The notes below the pieces were generated by a model. That model was not told the origin of the DNA. It searched no databases and saw only the letters and a list, made by a program, of their open reading frames with translations. This document shows, one piece after another, positions 1-6,895 of a DNA stretch of 64,000 bases. Origin of the DNA: Pelosinus sp. IPA-1 (lineage in GTDB: Bacteria > Bacillota > Negativicutes > DSM-13327); the NCBI RefSeq assembly GCF_030269905.1, contig NZ_BSVC01000010.1, positions 114,743-178,742 of the forward strand, read 5' to 3'. Numbering within the stretch: the stretch's first letter is position 1; every line of letters starts with the position of its first letter. The translations under genes were made by a program, and so were the position numbers.

Positions 1-121
1 TGGTAAGCTTGCGTCCAGCAAAGAGAAAACCGGTACTACTTTCCGTCCTGCGTTTAACATAAATACTAATCCCAAACAAAACACAAATATAAAGAATAAT
101 GATTACGAGTTGAATATTCAT
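1..121 (-). CDS. Sodium:solute symporter (SSS family), N-terminal fragment
   Basis: Only the first 40 codons lie in the window; the gene runs off the left edge. The visible part is one hydrophobic helix (MNIQLVIIILYICVLFG) followed by a basic stretch and the motif FLFAGRKLT. This matches the first helix and first loop of Na+/solute symporters such as PutP or PanF, which are inner-membrane proteins. An in-frame ATG three codons upstream (at 130) is an alternative start; the chosen one has AGGATGG five bases before it. A strong promoter (271-300) and an intrinsic terminator (172-195) lie upstream, so expression may be attenuated. The substrate cannot be told. Confidence 0.6.
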   Translation of the reverse strand, partial: MNIQLVIIILYICVLFGISIYVKRRTESSTGFLFAGRKLT

Positions 122-171
122 TTTTACCATCCTACCTTCCTACAAATAATGTACAGAAATTGGCTAAAAAC

Positions 172-195
172 AAAAAACACTCCACAAAAGGAGTG
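172..195 (-). terminator. Intrinsic terminator in the symporter leader
   Basis: On the minus strand CACTCC, a short loop and GGAGTG are followed by six T. It lies about 50 bases upstream of the symporter start and downstream of a minus-strand promoter, the position of an attenuator. No protein gene on this strand ends just before it. Confidence 0.6.
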
Positions 196-270
196 CACAA
201 TGCCCTTATAACCATCCTGCCATCCTACAAATGATACAACCATCTTACTATACTACTATTCTACGTAATA

Positions 271-300
271 ATTATATAAGTAATGGTGAGACTATGTCAA
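271..300 (-). promoter_or_regulatory. Housekeeping promoter for the symporter
   Basis: On the minus strand TTGACA (295-300) and TATAAT (271-276) are separated by 18 bases, a consensus sigma-A promoter. The transcript would start near 264 and carry a leader of about 140 bases with a terminator hairpin inside it. Confidence 0.75.
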
Positions 301-365
301 ATGGTAAACACAATATAGCGTTGCACTTGTGTAGCCCTACGGCAAATCTCACTTGCCGCGAACCA

Positions 366-394
366 TTGTATTTACATAATAAATATTGTATTAT
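366..394 (+). promoter_or_regulatory. Probable promoter of the pseudouridine synthase gene
   Basis: TTGTAT and TATTAT are separated by 17 bases, about 48 bases before the start codon of the plus-strand gene at 442. The stretch 122-441 otherwise holds only this, the divergent symporter leader and a small GGCAA/TTGCC hairpin near 342. Confidence 0.5.
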
Positions 395-441
395 TGCACT
401 AAATCATTCCAAATTCTCATTATAGAAAGAAGGACCTACAA

Positions 442-1347
442 ATGAAATCTTTTATTACCTATAAAGTATCCAAAGAGCATGCAGGTTTTACTCTTGAGGA
501 ATACCTAAAGCAAATCTTACAATATTCTGGAAGAAAAATTCAAAAGCTGACACGACAAAAGGGTATTTTTTTAAATGGTAAAAAAGTTTTTCTGCAAAAA
601 AAAATTAAGGCAGAAGATACATTACGAGTCCTACAATCTGAGGATTTGTCTTATGGGGTAGAACCTGAACAGGGTCATATCGAAATACTCTACGAAGACG
701 ATACCATGTTAGTCTTACATAAACCAGCCTATCAGCTCGTTCATCCTACAGGGCAAACCACTAGCGGTACATTAGCAAATTATCTTGCTTACTTACTTAA
801 AGAGCGAGGCACTATAAGCACAGTTCGCCCTGTACACCGACTAGATAGGGAAACCTCAGGTTGTATCATCTTCGCAAAGGATTCCCGTAGTCAATTCATC
901 CTAGAACAGCAACTAAAGGCCGGAACCTTAAAACGTACCTATTGGGCTTTGGTAAAAGGAATCGTCAATCCAACTGCTGCAACCATTAATGCCCCAATCG
1001 GTTTTCACGCCACCTTGGCCAACCGACGGGCGATAAACGAAAAAGGTGAACATGCTGTCACTCACTACCAAACCATCCAAACATTATCCTCAGCTTCATT
1101 ACTTGAATTACATTTAGAAACGGGGCGAACCCACCAAATTCGAATTCATTTAGCACATATTGGCTACCCTATTATAGGAGACGCCATGTACGGAATTCGC
1201 ACGTCTTGGATGCCAAGGCAAGCTTTACATGCGGCTTCTATTACTTTTAGACAAGTAGAAAGCAATGAGGAAATTACAGTAAAAGCCCCCCTACCGCAGG
1301 ACTTTCTAGAGGCCATCAACTTTTGTAAAAAAGAAAATCCCTTTTAA
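442..1347 (+). CDS. RluA-family 23S rRNA pseudouridine synthase
   Basis: Converts specific uridines in structured RNA, usually 23S rRNA, to pseudouridine. Residues 1-70 look like the S4-type RNA-binding region common in RluC/RluD proteins. The catalytic domain follows, with the RluA signature HRLDRETSG at 132-140 in which Asp135 would be the catalytic residue, and the later LHLETGRTHQIRIH motif. The length of 301 residues is normal. The start has an AAGAAGG ribosome site. The gene is alone on the plus strand. Its strong terminator lies 120 bases downstream, beyond a copy of an interspersed repeat. Which uridine it modifies cannot be decided from sequence. Confidence 0.93.
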   Translation: MKSFITYKVSKEHAGFTLEEYLKQILQYSGRKIQKLTRQKGIFLNGKKVFLQKKIKAEDTLRVLQSEDLSYGVEPEQGHIEILYEDDTMLVLHKPAYQLVHPTGQTTSGTLANYLAYLLKERGTISTVRPVHRLDRETSGCIIFAKDSRSQFILEQQLKAGTLKRTYWALVKGIVNPTAATINAPIGFHATLANRRAINEKGEHAVTHYQTIQTLSSASLLELHLETGRTHQIRIHLAHIGYPIIGDAMYGIRTSWMPRQALHAASITFRQVESNEEITVKAPLPQDFLEAINFCKKENPF

Positions 1348-1362
1348 CTGATACATTTTGAT

Positions 1363-1466
1363 ATTATAAGAAAAGACTTGGCTTGTGCCAATACATCGGA
1401 CGCGGGCAGAAGCCTTAGTCGTTCTTACTTGGAATCAAGAAGGTGTTATACTTTCTGATTCCGTAA
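1363..1466 (+). repeat. Interspersed structured repeat, family R1, copy 1
   Basis: An element of about 100 bases found three times in the window (also 1551-1652 and 23681-23787). Order: AAGACTTGGC hairpin, then GGCAGAAGCCTTAGTCG, then a GGAATCA...TGATTCC stem with inner arms GAAAGT/ACTTTC. In this copy the first hairpin is degraded (GCCAAT instead of GCCAAG). It lies between the pseudouridine synthase gene and its terminator. Confidence 0.85.
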
Positions 1467-1510
1467 ACAACCGGGTGATAATTCTTTTTTGAATTATCAC
1501 CCGGTTGTTT
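1467..1510 (+). terminator. Strong intrinsic terminator
   Basis: A perfect 19-base inverted repeat (AACAACCGGGTGATAATTC and its complement) with a T6 loop and a short T run. It can end transcription from the pseudouridine synthase gene and is palindromic enough to act both ways. Confidence 0.85.
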
Positions 1511-1550
1511 CAAGACGACCTCATCACCAAATCTATGTAAACTTTTATTT

Positions 1551-1652
1551 AAGAAAAGACTTGGCTTATGCCAAGTCCTCAGACGCAGGCAGAAGCCTTA
1601 GTCGCTCTTACTTGGAATCAAGGAAGTGTTATACTTTCTGATTCCGCAAAAA
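1551..1652 (+). repeat. Interspersed structured repeat, family R1, copy 2
   Basis: Same architecture as 1363-1466 with an intact first hairpin (GACTTGGC/GCCAAGTC). The two copies flank the terminator at 1467-1510 as direct repeats. Its right end touches the terminator of the tRNA operon. Confidence 0.85.
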
Positions 1653-1677
1653 AGCACCGCAATAGCTGCGATGCTTT
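1648..1677 (-). terminator. Terminator of the tRNA operon
   Basis: On the minus strand the arms AGCATCGC and GCGGTGCT form a stem followed by six T, ten bases beyond the 3' end of tRNA-Leu. Confidence 0.75.
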
Positions 1678-1687
1678 GGTTTTTACT

Positions 1688-1776
1688 TGGTGCCGAGGAC
1701 CGGAATCGAACCGGTACGGAGATCACTCTCCGAGGGATTTTAAGTCCCTTGCGTCTGCCAGTTCCGCCACCCCGGC
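1688..1776 (-). tRNA. tRNA-Leu (anticodon TAA)
   Basis: Full cloverleaf with a long variable arm, as expected of a class II tRNA. The seven-base acceptor stem GCCGGGG/CCTCGGC pairs with one wobble. The anticodon loop reads CTTAAAA and the T-arm GGTTCGATTCC. CCA is encoded at 1688-1690. It is the last gene of a four-tRNA operon. Confidence 0.97.
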
Positions 1777-1823
1777 ATATTTTAATATGCCAAACTGTTA
1801 AAGGCAGTATATAAAAATCGAAT

Positions 1824-1898
1824 TGGAGGCGACACCTAGATTTGAACTAGGGAATAAAGGTTTTGCAAACCTCTGCCTTACCACTTGGCTATGTCGCC
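1824..1898 (-). tRNA. tRNA-Cys (anticodon GCA)
   Basis: 75 bases including encoded CCA (1824-1826). Acceptor stem GGCGACA/TGTCGCC, anticodon loop TTGCAAA, T-arm with GTTCAAATC. Third gene of the tRNA operon. Confidence 0.97.
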
Positions 1899-1904
1899 AT
1901 AATT

Positions 1905-1979
1905 TGGAGCGGGAAACGAGATTCGAACTCGCGACCCTCGCCTTGGCAAGGCGATGCTCTACCGCTGAGCTATTCCCGC
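1905..1979 (-). tRNA. tRNA-Gly (anticodon GCC)
   Basis: 75 bases including encoded CCA (1905-1907). Acceptor stem GCGGGAA/TTCCCGC, anticodon loop TTGCCAA, T-arm with GTTCGAATC. Only six bases separate it from tRNA-Cys, so the two are processed from one transcript. Confidence 0.97.
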
Positions 1980-2033
1980 ATTAATAACCATGTCTTAAAG
2001 CAAAATGTTCTTTATTTTTCTATTTATAGAAGA

Positions 2034-2110
2034 TGGTCGGAGCGGCAGGATTCGAACCTGCGACCCCCTGGTCCCAAGCCAGGTGCTCTACCAAGCTGAG
2101 CCACGCCCCG
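2034..2110 (-). tRNA. tRNA-Pro (anticodon TGG)
   Basis: 77 bases including encoded CCA (2034-2036). Acceptor stem CGGGGCG/CGCTCCG, anticodon loop CTTGGGA, T-arm with GTTCGAATC. First gene of the operon, directly behind the promoter at 2184-2212. Confidence 0.97.
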
Positions 2111-2183
2111 AAATTTTTATCACCATTTATTGAAAAAACAACCGTAATTGCTGTTCAATAATTTACTGGGGTGACGAGTTCTA

Positions 2184-2212
2184 ATTATAGCAGACATTTA
2201 AATATACGTCAA
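2184..2212 (-). promoter_or_regulatory. Promoter of the Pro-Gly-Cys-Leu tRNA operon
   Basis: On the minus strand TTGACG (2207-2212) and TATAAT (2184-2189) are separated by 17 bases, close to consensus as expected for stable RNA. A GC-rich patch (GACGAGTT region) lies just downstream of the -10 box. Confidence 0.85.
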
Positions 2213-2315
2213 CAGGTTATCTTCTTGTTTTTTTATTTTTTTCTAATAAACCAAAATCAGGGATTTCAGAATTTTTTTAGCCAACTCATAAGAAAAACGC
2301 TACGCGTCCTTTTCA

Positions 2316-2402
2316 AACCACTAAGACACAAAGGTCACAAAGGATTTCTATCCATTTCATTCCCATCTTCTTTGTGTGCCGCGATAGCGGCATTGTGTTA
2401 TG
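2316..2402. repeat. Palindromic repeat, family R3, diverged copy
   Basis: Begins AACCACTAAGACACAAAG and ends with a partly matching complement (CTTTGTGT, later TGTGTTATG). It resembles the ends of the two clear copies at 44219-44296 and 47988-48065, but with A/T-rich arms and a small GCCGCTATCGCGGC hairpin inside. No gene is visible in 2213-2479. Confidence 0.5.
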
Positions 2403-2420
2403 AATTCTGATACCACTAGA

Positions 2421-2454
2421 AAAACCCTACAGTTTATTCTTAAACTATAGGGCC
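2421..2454 (-). terminator. Terminator of the flavodoxin gene
   Basis: On the minus strand CCCTATAGTTTA and TAAACTGTAGGG form a stem followed by TTTTT, 25 bases past the flavodoxin stop codon. Confidence 0.75.
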
Positions 2455-2479
2455 CTTATATTCTTTTAACACATTATCA

Positions 2480-2917
2480 TCAAATAATTGCTGCTGCGAG
2501 TTTTGCTCCTAGGTTTCGGCAAAGATCAAGTCCTGACTCATCAGGAGTATTGTGAATCATCAGCCCTTCTGCTTCCAATTTAGCTCCCTGCTCTTCCATT
2601 CTTTCTGCCCAGTCTTTCAGCCACTGTCCATCGCCCCAATCATAAGAACCAAACAGAACTAAAGGTATGGAAGATAAGTTTTCACCCTCCAAATCTTGAA
2701 TAAAAGGTTCCATTTCCATCTCTTCTAACACTTCATTTCCCATTGCCGAGCAGCCCAATGCCACAGCATCCGACGTAAGTACATCAGCCTTGCTTGCTTT
2801 ATCTACAGATAGCAAATTTACAGAAATTCCTTCTAAGGCAGCACCTGCTGCAATGGCTTCAGCCATCTGCTTCGTATTCCCTGTTCCACTCCAATAAATA
2901 ACTGTAATTTTCTTCAT
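2480..2917 (-). CDS. Flavodoxin (short-chain, FMN-binding)
   Basis: A small soluble electron carrier that replaces ferredoxin, typically when iron is short. At 145 residues it is a short-chain flavodoxin. The FMN phosphate loop WSGTGNTKQMA is at residues 9-19, and the later motif LFGSYDWGDGQW is the usual second FMN-binding loop. The start has GGGGGATAGG just upstream. It is a single-gene unit with its own terminator. A consensus promoter lies at 3106-3134, and two Fur-like sites (2948-2962, 3078-3092) suggest induction under iron limitation. It could also donate electrons to the nitrogenase, but nothing in the window links them directly. Confidence 0.92.
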   Translation of the reverse strand: MKKITVIYWSGTGNTKQMAEAIAAGAALEGISVNLLSVDKASKADVLTSDAVALGCSAMGNEVLEEMEMEPFIQDLEGENLSSIPLVLFGSYDWGDGQWLKDWAERMEEQGAKLEAEGLMIHNTPDESGLDLCRNLGAKLAAAII

Positions 2918-2947
2918 ATCCTATCCCCCATTTTCTTGAATTTCAAT

Positions 2948-2962
2948 TGAGACTAATTGTCA
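2948..2962. promoter_or_regulatory. Possible Fur box near the flavodoxin start
   Basis: TGAGACTAATTGTCA matches the 7-1-7 Fur consensus TGATAATNATTATCA at 11 of 14 defined positions. It lies about 31 bases upstream of the flavodoxin start codon. Confidence 0.4.
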
Positions 2963-3077
2963 ATATTTTTTCTAAAAAAATATCACTCTTACTAAATTAA
3001 ACATCCACAAAGCAAGAAATTATCCGATAAAATGCAAAAAGCAGGCCTGAAGATGCTACTTTCCGTCACTCGCAAAT

Positions 3078-3092
3078 TGATAATTTTTCTCA
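3078..3092. promoter_or_regulatory. Possible Fur box downstream of the flavodoxin promoter
   Basis: TGATAATTTTTCTCA matches the 7-1-7 Fur consensus at 12 of 14 defined positions. It sits just past the expected transcription start of the 3106-3134 promoter, where a bound repressor would block transcription. Confidence 0.5.
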
Positions 3093-3105
3093 ATTACACA
3101 AGCTA

Positions 3106-3134
3106 ATATTAACAACAATATTACTTTCTGTCAA
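3106..3134 (-). promoter_or_regulatory. Promoter of the flavodoxin gene
   Basis: On the minus strand TTGACA (3129-3134) and TAATAT (3106-3111) have a 17-base spacer. The transcript would have a leader of about 180 bases. The rest of the gap 2918-3242 holds Fur-like sites and the terminator of the next gene. Confidence 0.7.
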
Positions 3135-3190
3135 CAAAAAAATGCTTACATTCTTAGGCAAAAAACAGGGAGAAATTAGAGTCATCTAAT

Positions 3191-3228
3191 AAAAAAAACA
3201 GGCCTGCAATTATTATAAATTGCAGGCT
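3191..3228 (-). terminator. Terminator of the GH10 gene
   Basis: On the minus strand GCCTGCAATT and AATTGCAGGC form a stem with a T-rich tail of eight T, 14 bases past the stop codon of the glycosidase gene. Confidence 0.85.
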
Positions 3229-3242
3229 GTTTGATTAATCGC

Positions 3243-4988
3243 TTATTGATCAATCATTATTTCTTTCATTCTATAATAAGAGGGTTTTGGCTGATAATCA
3301 GCATCAAATAGCAATCCATTACCTAACTGAAAGTACTCAAACATAGGTGCTAGAGAAGAATACCGGTCAGTGACACCCCATTGTCCAAAACTTTTCAGCT
3401 TATCTTGCCTGATACTCATTGCCAGCATGTCACCAAAACCACGGGCTTGCTCATTTAGTCGACGAGGCGTCGGCTTTGCGTTTAGATTCACATCCATCTC
3501 AGAAACTCGAACCTCTAGGCCCAAGTCCACTATCTTTTGCATATTTATTGCTACGAGCTCAGGCTGGGAACCGACATATTTACCAGCTTCCATGTCCTCA
3601 TGCATTTGAAAGCCAATTCCATGTATTGGCACACCACGAGCTAAAAGACGTTTTACCAATGCATATAAAACATCAAATTTCTCACCTGGCTCCTCAATAC
3701 CATATTCATTTAAATAAAGTCGAGCATTTTCATCCGTTGCATTTGCCTCACGAAAGGCAAAATCAATATACTCTTCTCCCATAGCCTGAAACCAGGGATT
3801 GGCGGAACGCAGCCCCTTATTCGTATTGTATCCCATATCTTTCAACGGTTCATTTACAACATCCCACTCGGCAACTTTTCCCTTATAATGACCTACCACA
3901 GTTCGAATGTGCTCAGAAAGAATTTGTTTTACTTCATCTGACGAATGTCGTCCCTCCGTTACCCACCTAGGCAATGCCTCATGCCACACTAAAGCATGTC
4001 CATGGACGCGGATATTATTGTTTTGAGCAAATTCAACTAAAGCATCTGCCTCATTAAATGCATAAACAGTAGGACCTGGATGGATAAACTGAAACTTCAT
4101 ATCATTTTCAGGAGTAACCATACTAAATTCCCGTCCTACCAGAGACTGATATTTTTCATCTGTAACTAAAGGAATCGCCGCAACGGCTGCACCAATATAA
4201 ATTGGCTTATCCCGAGAAGAAGCAATTGCCCGTAAGGAATCAGGGTTGAAAGTGTAGGCTTTAAGTGGTTCGCGGTCTATGACTTGTACTTTAGATACTG
4301 TAGAAAGAGACTGGGCTGAAAGTTGACGAATTGTAAACCCGCCTCCTTGTTCTGCATCGGCTCCAAATACAATTTCTCCATTACTAAATACTCCTGGATC
4401 AGCTAATCGTCCAACTTGCTTTCCATTTATTTCAAATAAGAAATTCCCACCTATTCTAGACACACTCATTGTTACAATCCCTGTCGCCCCATCACCAAAT
4501 TTCTTGACGATTGGATCAGGTGAACTACCATCCCAAACAAATACCATAAGCACCCCATTCTTTACTCCCAAACGAAGTCTCTTACCTTCTTGCCGCCATT
4601 CATCGTAAATAATTGGCAATGTTCCGTAAAGATCTAAATAGGCCTCTTTATCAGACTTTGCATCTATCAGGGTTGAAATAATAAAATCCCCCTCTACCTG
4701 TAGCAGTGGGCCGCGTAAGTTGATTGGCGGATTCGGCGTTGGTGGCATTTTAGCCATCTCTGCCACATCTGGATCTTTTGTTTCCTTGGGAACAGAAATT
4801 TTAGGAACAATCATACGGCCGACTGGCATAATTTCTATGCCATTATCAGTAAGGGTAGCGCCAGTAAAGTGTCGCCAATCATGATTCGTAATTAAATCTG
4901 CCGCTAAGCAAGAGGGTGAATTTAAAAGAATCACTGAAAGCATTAGCCCTAAGAATATTCTTAATAATAACTTGCTAAATCGCTCCAT
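3243..4988 (-). CDS. Secreted GH10 endo-1,4-beta-xylanase-like glycosidase
   Basis: Hydrolyses beta-1,4-xylan or a related polysaccharide outside the cytoplasm. A signal peptide (residues 1-30, cleavage near CLAAD) is followed by a beta-rich region (about 35-230) that resembles a carbohydrate-binding or LamG-like domain. The GH10 barrel is at about 250-580. The acid/base Glu is in WDVVNEP (Glu380) and the nucleophile in RVSEMDVN (Glu497); WHEALPRW is also typical. The start at 4988 is chosen because AGAGGTGG lies five bases before it; an ATG at 5003 lacks such a site. It follows pgaD by 165 bases in the same direction, so it may be part of the exopolysaccharide operon, an unusual partner. Confidence 0.9.
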   Translation of the reverse strand: MERFSKLLLRIFLGLMLSVILLNSPSCLAADLITNHDWRHFTGATLTDNGIEIMPVGRMIVPKISVPKETKDPDVAEMAKMPPTPNPPINLRGPLLQVEGDFIISTLIDAKSDKEAYLDLYGTLPIIYDEWRQEGKRLRLGVKNGVLMVFVWDGSSPDPIVKKFGDGATGIVTMSVSRIGGNFLFEINGKQVGRLADPGVFSNGEIVFGADAEQGGGFTIRQLSAQSLSTVSKVQVIDREPLKAYTFNPDSLRAIASSRDKPIYIGAAVAAIPLVTDEKYQSLVGREFSMVTPENDMKFQFIHPGPTVYAFNEADALVEFAQNNNIRVHGHALVWHEALPRWVTEGRHSSDEVKQILSEHIRTVVGHYKGKVAEWDVVNEPLKDMGYNTNKGLRSANPWFQAMGEEYIDFAFREANATDENARLYLNEYGIEEPGEKFDVLYALVKRLLARGVPIHGIGFQMHEDMEAGKYVGSQPELVAINMQKIVDLGLEVRVSEMDVNLNAKPTPRRLNEQARGFGDMLAMSIRQDKLKSFGQWGVTDRYSSLAPMFEYFQLGNGLLFDADYQPKPSYYRMKEIMIDQ

Positions 4989-5039
4989 GATACCACCTCT
5001 CATTGCATCATTTTAGTACCACTATCTTTTTATCCAGGA

Positions 5040-5093
5040 ACCAAGTCGCTGTAAACCTCTTTTCCTTAAGTAAAAGATCCAAAGCGACTTGGT
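5040..5093. repeat. Inverted repeat between pgaD and the GH10 gene
   Basis: An 11-base arm ACCAAGTCGCT pairs with AGCGACTTGGT across 32 bases. The arms resemble pieces of repeat family R1 (GACTTGG). There is no T run, so it is more likely an mRNA stem or repeat remnant than a terminator. Confidence 0.55.
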
Positions 5094-5152
5094 CCTAAGG
5101 ATAATTGGCGCCTTAGTTAGAATTAAAATTCATCTGGAACTTTTTATCTAAT

Positions 5153-5617
5153 CTATTTTGCTGTAGGATCGTTTGTGGAAAAACATTTTCCTTGATAGCT
5201 GCAAAGCACTAGTCCCTCTTCCTTGACTTCAATCGTAGCCGACTTAAACGTCTGTGCCAAAGCAACAGGCTCACTTTCAATAGCATACAATGTGCCTGTC
5301 TCTTCTAATGAGGGTGGTGGCACGGCACGACGACGGTTTAAGCTACCGAATCGAACCAAATTATATTTGGACCAAAGTAGCATGATGATAAATACAGCAC
5401 TTCCTACTAAAGTAAGACGGATAAGCATATTTATCGTTGCTTCAACATCCTGGGGAGTAAAGAGATAGTTGTAAAAATACGTTCCTGCAGCACCCCATAA
5501 AGCAAGGGTTAACATGATTAGGAAAAAACTAAACACAGCAAGACCAATTGTGATGATCGTATTATCCGCTGCCTTCTGTTTACTTGATTGAAGTTTAGGC
5601 TCATTAATGATTGCCAT
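5153..5617 (-). CDS. pgaD: PgaD-like subunit of the PNAG synthase
   Basis: A small inner-membrane protein that works with the glycosyltransferase PgaC; in E. coli the PgaC-PgaD pair is the c-di-GMP receptor that switches on PNAG synthesis. It has 154 residues with two membrane helices (about 20-55 and 65-90) and then a basic KYNLVRFGSLNRRR stretch, matching the PgaD layout. Position directly after pgaC supports the call because sequence conservation in PgaD is low. The start at 5617 has GAGGAGG eight bases upstream and overlaps the end of pgaC by 14 bases; the upstream ATG at 5644 has no comparable site. Confidence 0.75.
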   Translation of the reverse strand: MAIINEPKLQSSKQKAADNTIITIGLAVFSFFLIMLTLALWGAAGTYFYNYLFTPQDVEATINMLIRLTLVGSAVFIIMLLWSKYNLVRFGSLNRRRAVPPPSLEETGTLYAIESEPVALAQTFKSATIEVKEEGLVLCSYQGKCFSTNDPTAK

Positions 5618-6875
5618 TAGAATTACCTCCTCTTGCACCATCAATCACTCGTATTCCTCTATCTGGACTGGTCCACGTTGCTGAAGTGCCTTTTTTCTTT
5701 AGAAAGGCTTTGGGGATCGCCCGTATTACAGCAAGTGAATTAAACATCCAATAAATTACTGGATACCAGATAACAACGAAGTACACGGCAAGTAAATTGG
5801 AATCGTATTTCCTATCGAGAAATAAACTAAGGGAAAATTGAATGAGGCAAGTCAGGGCAATTATGCCACCAGTCCATTGAGGTATTGCATTTCCATAAGG
5901 TGCAAAGGCCGACTGGATTCCAAATAACACTCCCAATACCCCCAAAATAGATACGGTTATAAAGGTTAATGCCCAAGTAACACTTAGCACATAGTCAAGG
6001 TATAGAGGCCATAAGCGACATTCCTTCCAACTTGTAAGAACATCGGAGTGACGTCTTAGTACTTCAATACCACCTTGGGCCCAGCGCACTCTTTGCCTCC
6101 AAAGGCCACCCAAGGTTTCTGGAACTAATATCCAACCAAGAGCATTGGTCTCGTAACGAACATCCCACTTCTTTTTCTCAATCTTCCACGTCATATCAAT
6201 ATCGTCCGTAATCATATCTGTACTCCATAGCCCTACGTCAATCAAAGCAGATCGACGAAATGCAGCTATAACACCTGATACTGTCAAAATCTTACCCAAC
6301 AGCCTTTGGGTTCGCTTGATGAGACCTATTACACTAGAATATTCGGCTGTCTGAATTTTAGCCAATAAACTGGTCCGATTACGCACCCTCGGGTTACCAG
6401 TAACAGCTCCTACTCTAGGAAATTTTGTAAAGTGCCATACTAACCAATGTAATGCTTTTTTATCTAAAAGACAATCAGCATCTATGGTTACAACGATTTC
6501 ACCTTTACTCATTAAAAACCCATAATTTAAAGCTGCTGCTTTGCCCATATTCTGCTTGAGAATTAAGGAACGAACCTTCGGTGATTCCGCTACAATGTCA
6601 TCAATCATTAAACAAGTTTTATCGGTACTGCCATCATCAACAACAATAACTTCAAAATTTGGATAATCTGATTCTAAAATAGCATGCACTGTTTCCTTTA
6701 TCGAATCTTCCTCATTGTGAGCTGGAACCATGATTGTCATTAGAGGAAATTCTTGCAAATCCGGATACTCAGGCACGTTACGCTCATAGCGGAAATAAAA
6801 GTAGGAAGCTCCTATCATCCAAACAATACTCATAATGATTGGATATAAGAAAATAAACTGTCCTAAAAATTCCAT
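5604..6875 (-). CDS. pgaC: Poly-beta-1,6-N-acetylglucosamine synthase, GT2 family
   Basis: Polymerises UDP-GlcNAc into PNAG at the inner membrane. 423 residues: an N-terminal helix, a GT2 catalytic domain with PAHNEEDS, VVDDGSTDKT, DADC and DDIDMTWKIE, and the processive-synthase signature QRVRWAQGG. Three or four C-terminal membrane helices follow (about 290-395). This is the layout of E. coli PgaC and staphylococcal IcaA. It sits between pgaB and pgaD in one operon, and the spacing to pgaB is only 20 bases. Cellulose or hyaluronan synthases share the fold, but the PgaA and PgaB neighbours settle the product. Confidence 0.93.
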   Translation of the reverse strand: MEFLGQFIFLYPIIMSIVWMIGASYFYFRYERNVPEYPDLQEFPLMTIMVPAHNEEDSIKETVHAILESDYPNFEVIVVDDGSTDKTCLMIDDIVAESPKVRSLILKQNMGKAAALNYGFLMSKGEIVVTIDADCLLDKKALHWLVWHFTKFPRVGAVTGNPRVRNRTSLLAKIQTAEYSSVIGLIKRTQRLLGKILTVSGVIAAFRRSALIDVGLWSTDMITDDIDMTWKIEKKKWDVRYETNALGWILVPETLGGLWRQRVRWAQGGIEVLRRHSDVLTSWKECRLWPLYLDYVLSVTWALTFITVSILGVLGVLFGIQSAFAPYGNAIPQWTGGIIALTCLIQFSLSLFLDRKYDSNLLAVYFVVIWYPVIYWMFNSLAVIRAIPKAFLKKKGTSATWTSPDRGIRVIDGARGGNSNGNH

Positions 6876-6895
6876 GTCCTCGCCCCCTTGATATA

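Noticed and set aside
231..425. Open frame of 64 codons on the plus strand
   Set aside because: No ribosome site, unusual composition, and it overlaps the divergent promoters of the symporter and pseudouridine synthase genes.
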